From Pontederia crassipes (lineage: Eukaryota; Streptophyta; Magnoliopsida; Commelinales; Pontederiaceae): DNA of 64,000 bases. The position numbers and the translations under genes are program-made. Below are positions 1 through 10,263 of the stretch, piece after piece. The stretch is taken from NCBI GenBank assembly GCA_030549335.1, contig CM060198.1:40960353-41024352 (forward strand), read 5' to 3'. Under the pieces are notes generated by a model that worked only from the letters and a program-made list of their open reading frames with translations, was not told the DNA's origin and ran no database searches. Within the stretch, counting starts at the first letter, position 1. The number at the start of each line of letters is the position of its first letter.

Positions 1-59
1 TTTTAGTTATTTTTCTTGTAGGTCATTAATGGCTCAGTCATAGATTTAAAAATTCGATA

Positions 60-768
60 TTTGGGTCATGGGCCGAAGATATAATTTCTTAGCTACTGTA
101 GCGTCATAGTTAGTGGATATAAATTTCCATACAAAATAATATAACCGATAACATTCAACTGTTAATAACGGCATATGTGTTCTAGGAAGCATGTACGGAG
201 ATAACGACTTCGATTACTACGATGTTATAGAAGACATCATAGAATTGTCTTATTTAGGAAAATTGAACAAGTCGTGGTGCTAAAATGTCATTGGTTCGAT
301 CTAGAGAAAGGAGTTCGGATCGATCAAAAGTTTAAATTGGTGGATATTAACCCTCGATCGAGACTTCAGTCATACGATCCATTCGTATTGGCGGAACAAG
401 AGCAACAAGTGTACCACACTAAGTATCCTTCGAAAAGAACCAAGGACGAATGGTGGGCGTCATGCAAAGTGAGAAGTAGACTATTCTTAGCAGAAACAAT
501 GGTAGATGATAATGAAACATCATCTGTGTATAATGATGTGCTTGTAGATGATTACTATCAAGAACATCGAGTGAATGAGACAATTGATGTAGCTGATGGA
601 GTTGAGAATATTCAATTAGCTAATGACACTGAGGCAATGGAAGAGTTCAATTCAAAAGACCTCTTAGAAGTGAACTTTGACAATTTCATTGACGATGAAT
701 CGAATGAAGATTATAGCGATGACGACGAAGATGATGAAAATGAATCAGAATACGAAACAAGCGAATGA
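60..768 (+). pseudogene. TNP2-type CACTA transposase C-terminus (DUF4216 region), broken
   Basis: The open stretch 274-768 reads VLKCHWFDLEKGVRID and then DPFVLAEQEQQVY, the hallmark of the DUF4216 domain that follows the TNP2 transposase core in plant CACTA elements. Upstream, in other frames, LGHGP, YKFPYK-like and DYYDVIEDIIELSYLG (about 190-260) match the preceding part of the same domain, so coding sequence starts near 60. At least one frameshift lies near 265-275 and further stops lie upstream. The tail is very acidic (runs of D and E), as is common in these proteins. The family acts in the nucleus in cut-and-paste transposition. The methionine at 274 is not a real start; this is the end of a longer dead gene. 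Confidence 0.85.
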
Positions 769-939
769 ATCTCGTAGTTATTATAATGACACAAGCTTGT
801 TACTTTTTTCAGTTATATATAGTTACTAATAATAACACAAGTTTGTTACTTTTTTGCAGTCATGGTTACTAGAGATCGAGCTTCTGGGTCATCTCGCTCT
901 TCTATGCATTCACTCCAGATGAGTAAGCCATCACGACCA

Positions 940-1560
940 CCAGCTATTATATTTATTGTCAGTTGCTTATTTATATTTACTTATAATAGTTACATTCATT
1001 TTTTTAATAATTCAATCACTTCGCCGCGGATGGGGCACGTAGCAGGATCGTCGCATAGTAGGCGATCCATTGGTAGGTCATCTCCATGTATCACTCCAAG
1101 TACATGTCACATAGTAGGCGATACATAGTAAGCAATATAGTTTTCTAATTATTTTATTTTTTGTGACAATTGCTCCACCATCGACGGGGCACATAGTCGG
1201 GACGTCTCGATCGCATGACGACGATCGACATGTCACACTAGGTTATTTTTTGTGTATTCCATAAATTTAAATACAAGCAAGTATTTTAAGTGTTTTTTTA
1301 TGATGACAGTTGCTACGCCACCGCTGAGATTACCAGACTCTTCACCACATTCTAGCGTTGGCGAGCGACATCATACCCCAAGTGATATATTTATTATTAT
1401 TAAAATTATATTTCTCAATTAATTACATTAATTATTTTTTAATAATGTCAGTTGCTACGCCGTCGACATCAAAAGCACCCGGCTTATCACATTCTGACAA
1501 GCGGACTATCACGGATCATGCAGCGATAGACATCACTCGAGGTGAGAACTTTATTGTACA
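940..1560 (+). repeat. Four related exon-like units in the CACTA second gene
   Basis: A short motif, an acceptor-like CAG or CAA followed by TTGCTNCNCCNNCG, recurs near 957 (diverged), 1163, 1303 and 1444, each preceded by a T-rich stretch. Following sequences share GGGGCACATAG/GTAGC-like and CGATCGACAT-like words. The pattern suggests an exon plus flanking intron that was duplicated in tandem and then diverged. Similarity is partial, so the number of units is uncertain. Confidence 0.45.
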
Positions 1561-2198
1561 TATATCAATTATCACTAGTTTATTCGGTATGACATTAATG
1601 ATTTATTTTGTACTATGGCCCGTAGATGATGTCAGACCTTCTTAGCCTACACCAGTTGTACCGGGTGATGACTCTTCGACAGATGAAGAGAGATCACACG
1701 ATAATTGAGTGGTCACCTTGAATAATATTGCTCAGTCATAACTTAAATAAGTTGTAGAAATTTTATTATAGTTTTGCTTATCATTGAAAATTAATTCTTC
1801 TTTGTAATTTGCAGGACCACTTTCATACCCGCTAGTACCATGAGGGATGTCATTGCGCTTGTTTGTTCCCACCTACCGGAAGGGGTAGGATCGTGAAAAG
1901 ATGTCCCAATTCAAGTGTAGAATGACATCTTTTGGACCTTTATGGTAAGAACTTTTTGGGTTACACAATTGGTTTTATATTATTTTTAAATTACTAAGTT
2001 TTATAGTATTATTTAGGAGGCAAATTAGTTTCATCCGAATCTTAGTTTGGGGACGATCTGGAGAGCTTTCGAGGACGTGGCTATGAAATGCTGCCAAAAT
2101 CGATTATATAAGTTTTGCAAGGTTGCAAGGTCGTCACGTCCGTCGGCCTTACTTTGGAGCAGAGCATACAAAGATGTCCAAGGCATATTAGGCATTCG

Positions 2199-2694
2199 TA
2201 GGGGTGTTCACGGGTCGGGTTGGACCCGACCCGACCAAATTTGATCGGGTCGAGTCGGCTCGGATCAAGGCACTTGGGGGCAGAAAATCCGACCCAACCT
2301 GACCCGATTCAGGTCGGGTTGAGTCGGGTCGGGTGGTCGGGTCTCTTTTCTTTTTTTTTAATTTTTGTCTTACTTTTTAAATTTATTTTAATATAAAAAT
2401 TAATTAATAATTATTATAAAATATAAAATATGCTTTTTTGAATATTTAAACATTATTTTAATAATTAAAATGTTTTATTTTAATATTTTTCCATTTTAAA
2501 TCAACTATAAGACTAAAAATAAGTAAAAAAGTAATAAAATAATAATAAAAGTCGGGCCATCGGGTCGGGTCGGGTCGACTCGGGTTGGGATTTCCCAACC
2601 CATACCCGACCCGAACCCCCATCAGGTTGGATTCGGGTCGGGTCGGGTCGGATTGTCGGGTTCACCGGATCGACCGGCCCGGTGAACACCCCTA
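2199..2694. mobile_element. Non-autonomous hAT-like MITE (GGGTCGGGT type)
   Basis: The termini are inverted: TAGGGGTGTTCACGGG at 2199 and CCGGTGAACACCCCTA at 2679-2694. Both ends are rich in GGGTCGGGT/ACCCGACCC repeats and the 190-bp centre is AT-rich. The flanking 8-mers GGCATTCG (2191-2198) and GGCACTTA (2695-2702) agree at five of eight positions, consistent with an old 8-bp hAT-type duplication but not proof. There is no coding capacity. It interrupts the second gene of the CACTA element, so it is younger than that element. Confidence 0.75.
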
Positions 2695-3879
2695 GGCACT
2701 TAGATTGGGAGTCCTTATGTAGGAAGTGGTAAGTACGTTTATATTTAAATTATTTTTATTAAATTTATAATTTTTCAAAGTCTAAGTATTTGATGTTCAT
2801 ACAGGACGGATGAACAATGGCAAAGAAAGTTGGAAAGGGCAAGAGTTAACTGATTTTCGAATCCCGAGGCCCACATCCACCCAGGCAGATCGATGCGATT
2901 TGATGAGCATCGACGGCGCATGATAATTTACATATAAATTTGACTAATCAAACTTTTAACTTATACTTATTTTATAAAATTTGAAACTTTATTGCAAGAG
3001 GAGAAATAAGACGGTCCTGTGGACTTTCGCGTGGTCTACGAGGCCATGCATAAGAACCGGAAGACCAACGACTTAATCACGCCTATTGCTCATAGGCTTA
3101 TGGTAAGTCTCATCACATGTTCACTTGGTTGTTGACGTTAGTGCAAACTATTTTTTAAATGCGCAATGTTTAAATTTTTTAAGATGAGTATAATGCGAAG
3201 ATGGCTGAATCGTACGGAGATGATCCGAGTACTCAGCCACCAGATAATGTTTCTCGAAAGAGATTCACATTTTCAATTTATGTGTTTTTTAGATTTTATA
3301 ATTTAATAAATCTATAATGTTTATATGATTGTACAATTTTTCTATTTCGTAGAGGACCCTACTGTTTGGGAGGAGGTGGTCGGCATGACACGAGGAGAAT
3401 ACCTGCGTAGCCTCGGCACAATCGCTCAATTGCCTAGGAGGAGCGGAGGATATGCAGGCAGCACATCTGCTCCGAGCTCATCCGTAGCACCTGATGTGAC
3501 GCACCTATCGCAGCAAATATCACAGCAGATATCGCAGTAGGTGTCGCAGCAGTTGGCTCCATTATTGCAGGCTATTCAGGGATTGATCCCACCGTAGAAT
3601 CAATCCTCGCGAGGCTAAGGACCGAGCATGTCGGGATCAAACGTCCGGAACGACAACAACAACTCCCAAACTTAGGATAGCAACTTTTGCAACTATACTT
3701 TTGTTACTTATAGACTTGTTATTAGATATACATATAATAGTTATACTTTTGTTAGTTCAGTTTATTACTTTTCATATTCTTATCTTAGATATTGTGCCTG
3801 TGATGATTCCTCTTTGATATTATGCCTGTGATGGATCATGAATGCATTTATATGCATTATATAATTGTATGGTGTGGGA

Positions 3880-4419
3880 AGGGAAGAAAATATGGCTGTA
3901 ATCGGGCAAAAGCATATGAAAATAGCGCCTCTGTAGTGTCACGTGCATAGTCGACGCTAAATTAAATATATCATTCTTCGTGTCACTTGAGCGTCACAGT
4001 AGCATCGACATGTGGAGCATCACCTTAGCATTGCATTGGCGACCCCACTGACAAGATGTTGGCCTCACAGTAGCACCAAAATCGCACCAACTAATGCATA
4101 AACTTAGCATCCCTTGAGCGACGGAATAGCATCTCCCATTTCCGTTCCACGTCAGCGTCACGTTAGCGATGCCTATTGATTGATTGCAACGAGACATTAC
4201 GAGTCATCTTGACATCGAGATAGCGTTCTATGTTGACGCTAGTAGTGTCTCCCTCTTCTTTGGCTCTATTATGATGCTATTAGCCACCGATTACCGACGT
4301 CGCATGTTGTCGGAGCTACTTAGATGCAATAATTATAGATGCTATATTTTCCAAAGACGCAATACCGCCGCAATAGCGTCGCCTTCTTTGGATCGCTATT
4401 CGCTGATTTTCTTGTAGTA
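3880..4419 (+). repeat. CACTA 3' subterminal repeats and terminus
   Basis: Words of the form TAGCATC, TAGCGTC, TAGCACC and CGTCAC recur about a dozen times in either orientation between 3930 and 4390, then the TTTTCTTGTAGTA terminus follows at 4407-4419. Clustered short subterminal motifs are the known binding sites of TnpA-like proteins in En/Spm elements. Short reading frames here are not genes. Confidence 0.7.
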
Positions 4420-4429
4420 TCAGCTTCAG

Positions 4430-5004
4430 GAACATACTTAACTTCTCCCAAATTGCATTTTGCTTCTCCCAATATGCATCTCGCTCCTTCCAATATGCAT
4501 CCCAATATGCATCTCGCTCCTTCTAGTATGCATCTCGCTCTTCCAAGATTGCATCTTGCTTCCTGATGAATTTTTCCAACATAAACTCTAGTTTTAACTC
4601 TTTCATGGATTGATTAAGTGTTTGCTAATTTTCTGAAATACCCATGGCTGCAACCTGGAATTCTGACACTTGACCTTGATTGTGATGGTAATATGACTGA
4701 CTTTATGAGTCATAAACACAATTACTGCTCGAGAAGTCTTGCTTAGGATCCCAATAATTTGAACTTTCATAACCATGTGGGGCATACATGTAAGCATTAG
4801 AAGGCTGTTGAAATTGTGATGATCCTTGATTGTAGTGAACTTGTGATGATTCTCCAACATTAAAACCGTATTTCTGAAGAGTTTTGAACACCATATCTTC
4901 AACTTTAGAATATAACTCATCATGGCTGATTGACATTTCACTTGATTATAATAGTCCTTGGGCCAAGTCTGCCAACTCATATCCATCATATACTTATTCT
5001 TCAA
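4430..5004 (-). pseudogene. gag-like remnant with ERDAYW repeats
   Basis: On the minus strand, 4936-4703 encodes a hydrophilic stretch rich in S, Y, N and Q (for example NQGSSQFQQPSN, HGYESSNYWDPKQD) that fits the low-complexity C-terminal part of a plant gypsy gag. After a stop at 4703 the same strand continues with an amphipathic repeat (ERDAYW, about 4440-4580) that looks like coiled coil. I see no zinc knuckle. The location, right after a primer-binding site and leader, supports gag; similarity alone is weak. Stops show it is non-functional. Confidence 0.5.
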
Positions 5005-5383
5005 AGTGCTAGCTGATTTATGCTCAATTTGGCATGTGACCTTTTATCTCATCTCTCTATCTCAAAAGACATTCAGAATTTTATGCACCCTTGTAACTTG
5101 TCATACAATTAGGTTAAGTGCAGAGATATCAAAAGCATGAGCAAATCTGAAATGAAACAGAGATTTAGATAAAATTGATAGAAAAAGAAACTAACAAAAA
5201 AGACTAACCTAATCAAAAAAATGATAGATAAAATAGGACTGAATATAAACAATGAAGAGAGATATAAATAATAATAGTATAAAAAAATAGGGGCAAATAT
5301 AAATAAAAACTAATCTAAACAAAATAAAAAATAACTGCTGAAAAGTAGACTAATATAAACTATCAAAAGTGAATCTAATCAGC

Positions 5384-5407
5384 CCCAAATCCCTAGCAAC
5401 GGCGCCA
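5384..5407 (-). promoter_or_regulatory. Retrotransposon primer-binding site (tRNA-Asp type)
   Basis: The minus strand reads TGGCGCCGTTGCTAGGGATT, close to the canonical TGGCGCCGTTGCCGGGG used by Athila/Tat gypsy elements to prime reverse transcription. It lies about ten bases inside the LTR end. Confidence 0.85.
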
Positions 5408-5458
5408 AAAAAAAGTTGTGAAATTCGTGGGAGTGTGATTAACTAGCTGATTTATTGG

Positions 5459-5583
5459 ACTATGCACAAAATGCAAAAGACTAAGGTCTAAGCGTAGATT
5501 ATGCAGAGATGAAAACAAAATAAGATCTAGGCGTAGACTATGCACAATATGAAACTGAACAAGATCTAGGCGTAGACTATGCA
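5459..5583. repeat. 39-bp tandem repeat in LTR, about 3 copies
   Basis: Units ending GATCTAGGCGTAGACTATGC (with variants AGGTCTAAGCGTAGATTATG) repeat three times with a period close to 39 bp. The short peptide they encode on the minus strand is a by-product. Confidence 0.8.
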
Positions 5584-6705
5584 CTCCTCACTTCACTGAA
5601 CTGCAAGTGCACAGATCGAAGTAGTAGACTCGAAAGTCGTATCCACAGTGATTTGAAGCTTAAGATTCACTAACTAATCTAAATTAATCTTGGATTAAGT
5701 TAACTCATTTTGGTGTTTTATAATAATTGATATAAAATGATAACTAACAAGCAATAAAAGGTTCTCTTAGTAATGGAGTTCATCTAATGCTCTACTATGG
5801 ATGAATTAGAAGTACTTAAGAGTAATAAACAAACTAGATTCAACTCATAAAAATTGCTCTCACAGTGCATTAAAGTTAGAACTAAGTATCATACTTTCAT
5901 ATGAATGTTAGGTAAGTTGATTCAACAAGGGTCTCAACTGATATGAGATTATCGTGAGACTTCTAGCTCACTGCATAGTTAAAATCAAAACCATAAAACT
6001 AATGCTAATGCTCTTGATTTATTTCTAAACATCAAAGGAATCTAGAATCAACCTCACGATTTCCATTTCAATATGAGATTCACATCAACAAAAGCCAAAT
6101 GTTGTATCAATTCTCAGCATGGAAAGATTAAACTAGAAAACTAAGTCAATGTTCTTGACTCATTTCTCAGAAATCATAGATGAAATCAAATCCCGAACTA
6201 ATTGCTAATGCTCTTGGTTCATTCCTGAACAACAAGGGAATCTAAGTTCAGGCTCTCAACTGCCATTACAATATGGGATTCACATTAACAAGAAGTTGAA
6301 AATACATTCAGATCGATTAGAACCAGAAAACAAATGTCAATGCTCTTAACTCATTTCTATGCAAGAGAAGAATCAAACATCAACTTCTCAGTCGTCATTC
6401 TAAAACAAGATTCACATCAACAGAAATATGATTTGAAAACATTGAGAAACTGCACTAACATCAGCTAGAAAAGTGTTGTTCAATCATCCATCCATAAATA
6501 CAAATTAGAGTACTACCCTATCCTAAGAGAGCTAAGATTTAGCTCCTCATAAATGATGAAATTGATATAAAATAGATGAGGAACAAAATAAAAACCATCC
6601 TAAAACATAATGACAGAACAATCAGCTCCAAAACTCCAGCCTCCAGCAACCAGCCAAATGGCAAGGTGAGGAAGAGAGATCCCTCATTGCTCCTCAACAA
6701 CCCCC

Positions 6706-6712
6706 TTTTATA
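6706..6712 (-). promoter_or_regulatory. LTR TATA box
   Basis: The minus strand reads ACATATAAAAGGGGG. The related LTR at 43807 has CATATAAAAGGTGG (TATAAAA at 44849-44855) in the corresponding place, about 150-200 bp before the shared GAGGAGCTAAA block. Conservation in two copies supports a transcription start signal. Confidence 0.65.
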
Positions 6713-7112
6713 TGTCATTATCATCACCATTTGATCCTCATCAGAACCTTCCATTCCATATGATTTTGTCATCTGGTCTTTTCTTTTTCTCCGCCAAAAA
6801 AATTCCTTTATGCATCCTTTTTGGAAGCTGCCTGTGATCCCCTCCTCCTTTTCTAGCAGGAATGCTTGTCTTTTATGTTGGATTTGAATTCTGTAGTAAT
6901 ATATTAACACCAAGCATCAAACTCTTCAAATAGAAATTAGACAAATAAGAATTAAATCAGTATATTATCTAGCTCAATGTGCAAATGTATGATAATATTA
7001 TGCTGAGAAGATAAATGCATGTCGATCAGGCATAATTATCATAATATGAACATTTCAGAGCTTATATGCACATGAATTAAGGTAGAATTATAGTATGATC
7101 AGCTAGTGATCA

Positions 7113-7312
7113 TGATCCAAGGACCACTCCGCCTCTCGACGAGAATGCAATCACTTGAGGAATACCCATACTCTCTCGGGTGGAAGACGATGGTGTCATC
7201 ATTAATGACCAACGATCAACCTCATTAAAGGAGAACTTCAATAAAAACAAACGACCTTTGGTATACTCCGGGTCCACCTCTCAGTCTCACTGCGAATTGA
7301 CTTGTCACAACC
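7113..7312. repeat. Left fragment of an old LTR-like sequence split by a solo LTR
   Basis: It contains CCTCTCGACGAGAATGC and CTCTCGGGTGGAAGACGATG, phrases repeated in altered form at 10285-10350 and 10485-10530. It is therefore continuous with the sequence on the other side of the solo LTR 7313-10258. No coding potential is seen. Confidence 0.6.
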
Positions 7313-10258
7313 TCGATTTAAACCATGGTTTAAACCCAAGTTTGTGACTCATTACGGATGATCAAATAAAATTGAAAAAGGTTGCAAAAACTTGATGTAA
7401 TGTTTTTTACATAAGAACAAAAATATCATTAAACTAATGATACAACTTATGATCATTCATAGCAGACCAATAATCCTTAAGTTTTACATTACATAAAATG
7501 ATTTTGCCTTCTTACAAGATACAAAATATTACATATGCATTACACATAACCAAACTCCTCGACATCCTAATATAAGGACACAAGAGACACACCTTCTTAA
7601 TGTCTTACCACCAAGTCGTTATAGACCCCGTCTAAGACTATCACCTCCCACGATCACCAAACAACTATATTAGTCTGAAAAATATTGGAAACAACAGGGT
7701 GAGCTAAAACAACTCAGTAAGTTGATAACTTATAGCCTATATGTTATCAACAAATCAATTCGTAGAGACAAGAAAAGCGTACGATAATCATAATATCAAA
7801 ATAGGTATTTTTATATATTTGATAATTACATATATAACATACTAACCAGAAGTATCACACTCAATATGCAAACAATATCATCTAAATCATATCTATATGT
7901 ATGCAAATGCAACACTTTCATATGAATGCACGGATCACCAACTGGTCAGTTTGTATAGTCGATAGATGGCTTCCAGAGGTGGCCCATACGGATTCTAAAG
8001 GCGGCTCCCACCCTCATGGTGTAGCACTTAGGTCCGGACGACACTTAGCTCCGTCTTATGATTTCATCCCATTTTTGAAAGCAAATCAGAAAGCGATAGA
8101 TGGCTTGCAGAGATTGCCCATACGAATTCTAGAGATGGCTCCCATTCTCACAGTGTAGCACTTAGGTCCACACGACACTTAGCTCCATTTTATCTCATCC
8201 CATTTCTAGGGAACAGAATGATAGATTGGACTCTAGATGTGGCTCCCATCGTGATCAATGATGTAGCACTTAGCTCCAACAATCATGCATGATTCATCAC
8301 ATAACAACCATATCTCGAATATCAGAAGATGAATCATATCAGATACTCATTCAAACAGAATAGAATTGCATCCTATAAACTCGATCCATAATATTTCACA
8401 TATGCTTTTCCAATGAATCATCGATCAATCATTCAAAACATAATTTTCATATAAACTTGTTGATATATGCACTTAATACATATAACAATCAACGACACAC
8501 TGAATTCAAAAGAGGTGAATGAAACCAACTTACCTCTTATGACAATATCGAAAGACTTTTTTCCTTTTTCCTTTCCCCTATTACTCTTCCAATCCTATAA
8601 CATTTTTTATCAATACTATGGAGTACATGCCAACATGTCCTACAGGGACACAATAATAATCAATGCAATATATCCCTCATGCCTTTAGCCTTATAACTTA
8701 ATTGACTGGTCAATCATAAGAGGTCATCTTGTACCTTGACAGATTGCATGCCTTGTGAAATAAAACTCATATCTCTTAATATAAATAATTAACATTGAAT
8801 GATTCCAATTTTACTTAAATCAATATTACAGAAACCTTTATGTGTAAAAGTTTCAAAACTTATTTCATTATGGTTTGTTCTCAGAAAAATCAACATTCAG
8901 CCTAACTTTCATGTTATTTTTGTGTTCTAACAGTCTGAGTGACCCTGCTTTCATGATTTCCACAAAATAGTAAACATCACTTGTTCTGGTAGTTTTAATT
9001 TTTTTTCCTAAAATTATACTTCCTATGGTACAACTCATAAAATTTCTTGAACTTATCACTCTTTGTAATGAGCATTTTAAAATAAATTTAACAAATACTA
9101 ACGTAATCTGCCCTAGGTTTCATTCTGACAGACTGAGTAAGGTTGGGTTAATAATTTATAACTTCCCCTAGACATAACCTTTTCTGATGATTCCAACTTT
9201 ATATGAGACCTAACTTTAGTACGTTCGTACTCTAAATTATAAAATATTTTTTTGACATATTGGATTAAATACATAATTTACAAAATTAGGTAACAGTTTT
9301 AGAGGACAGAAATATAGCACCTTAAGGACGAGGACATAACTTTTTCTACAAAGCTCCAAATAGCTTGATTCCACATCTCAATGAAAATAGACTCAAAGAG
9401 GATTCCTGGGAGTAAATATTGTAATATTTTGATTATCCTAAGGTTTAGCTATACCTAGGGTTTATTCTTTTTCATGAAATCTTGAGTTTAACCCTTAATT
9501 AAGAAAAATCAGGGAAGAGGAAAGATAGAAAGATTCAGAGGAGTGCTAATTAGATAATTATGCAATTAAAATCAATATAAGAATCAGAAGTATGAACATA
9601 CCATAAGTTAAAACTCTAATCCCTTTTTCTTTCTCCAATTTCCTTCACTAGAAGCATATGGTCCTTTTCTTTGACTTGGATTTTCGGATGGGGTGGTTAA
9701 AGGATAGCAATAAAGCATACAAGGGGTGGATGATAAGGTAGGAGAAACTGACCTTTTAAGTCGGCCAACTTGGAGTTATGAAATTGCCCTTGTAGTTGGC
9801 TATATTTACATGTAATTGCCATTTAAGCAAATGGTTGTGTACTTTCCTTGCATTTATTTATTTACTTAAGATGTTACATGTAAATAATAAACTAACCCCT
9901 TTTTGGATTCAAATAAAATATTTAGAAAATAAATAACTAAGGAATCGAAATCTAGATTTTTGTCCGAACAACAAAAATCGCACCTTCATTTTACCCAACT
10001 AGTGATCCACTTAAAATTTATTAAAAATCATATTTATCATACTTTAACATAAGGTAACAATTATCGGGACTTTAATTTTTTTAATTCTTGCATATTCGAA
10101 AATCATATTTTCATGCCTTAGATGATTTTTCACCAATTTCAACGATCTAACACTTTGAGTTAAAACTCATGTCTTAACACATGCATCCTATTACTTATCA
10201 ATCATATGATTAATATGAACCCATGTGATTATATGCGAATTAAATTTGAGATATTACA
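7313..10258 (+). mobile_element. Solo LTR, 2.9 kb, TSD TGACT
   Basis: It begins TGTCACAACCTCG and ends TTGAGATATTACA, the TGTNAC...GTNACA style of plant chromovirus (Tekay/Del-like) LTRs. The 5 bp on each side are identical, TGACT (7308-7312 and 10259-10263), so both ends are exact and this is one insertion reduced to a single LTR. Inside, a repeated block with GATAGATGGCTTNCAGAG and GTAGCACTTAGGTCC occurs two to three times (7955-8280). A related copy starts near 63503. Confidence 0.9.
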
Positions 10259-10263
10259 TGACT

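Larger units (their letters stand above)
862..3660 (+). pseudogene. CACTA second ORF, Transposase_24 (Ptta/En/Spm) type, degenerate multi-exon
   Basis: Exon-like pieces with this family's features are scattered here. A first exon begins at ATG 862 (MVTRDRASGSSRSS). A piece at about 1815-1945 reads TFIPASTMRDVIALV...DVPIQV but carries two in-frame stops. A piece at 2015-2190 contains NRLYKFCKVAR. A piece at 3020-3105 contains VYEAMHKNRKTNDLI. The last exon, 3350-3600, contains DPTVWEEVVGMTRGEYLRSLG followed by a Q/S-rich tail (LSQQISQQISQ), interrupted by a TAG at 3538. This resembles the TnpA-like DNA-binding gene downstream of TNP2. A MITE sits in the gene at 2199-2694. Exon limits are approximate; the family call is firmer than the structure. 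Confidence 0.7.
1..4419 (+). mobile_element. CACTA (En/Spm) DNA transposon, 3' portion
   Basis: The element enters from beyond the left edge of the window. It carries, in order, a DUF4216-type transposase tail (60-768), a second gene like the plant Ptta/En/Spm transposase family (862-3660), a region dense in short TAGCATC/TAGCGTC-like motifs (3880-4400), and a terminus reading TTTTCTTGTAGTA. That terminus is the reverse complement of the usual CACTACAAGAAAA with one change in the last base. The gene order matches known plant CACTA elements. Both genes have frameshifts or stops, so it is not autonomous. It appears to have inserted in the gypsy-like element that continues at 4420, where TCA would be the 3-bp target duplication; the partner copy lies outside the window. 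Confidence 0.85.
4420..7112 (-). mobile_element. Ty3/gypsy-like retrotransposon (Athila/Tat-style primer site), 5' portion
   Basis: Read on the minus strand this is a 5' LTR (7112 to 5417), a primer-binding site (5407-5390), a leader, and a gag-like region (about 5004-4430), cut off at 4420 by the CACTA terminus. The primer site, TGGCGCCGTTGCTAGGG, is the tRNA-Asp-type site typical of Athila/Tat gypsy elements. No pol sequence is visible; if it remains, it lies beyond the CACTA outside the window. Confidence 0.75.
5417..7112 (-). repeat. 5' LTR of the gypsy-like element
   Basis: On the minus strand the LTR begins TGATCACTAGCTGATC (7112 downward) and ends near TTTCACA at 5417. A TATA box (6712-6706) is followed by a GAGGAGCTAAAT...AGGATAGGGTAG block, and near the 3' end a CTGTGCACTTGCAG block (about 5608-5630). 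All three occur in the same order in the LTR at 43807-46970, which identifies the two as one family. Internal redundancy includes diverged units around TTCACATCAACA (6070, 6408 and similar) and a 39-bp tandem repeat near 5459-5583. Confidence 0.8.
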
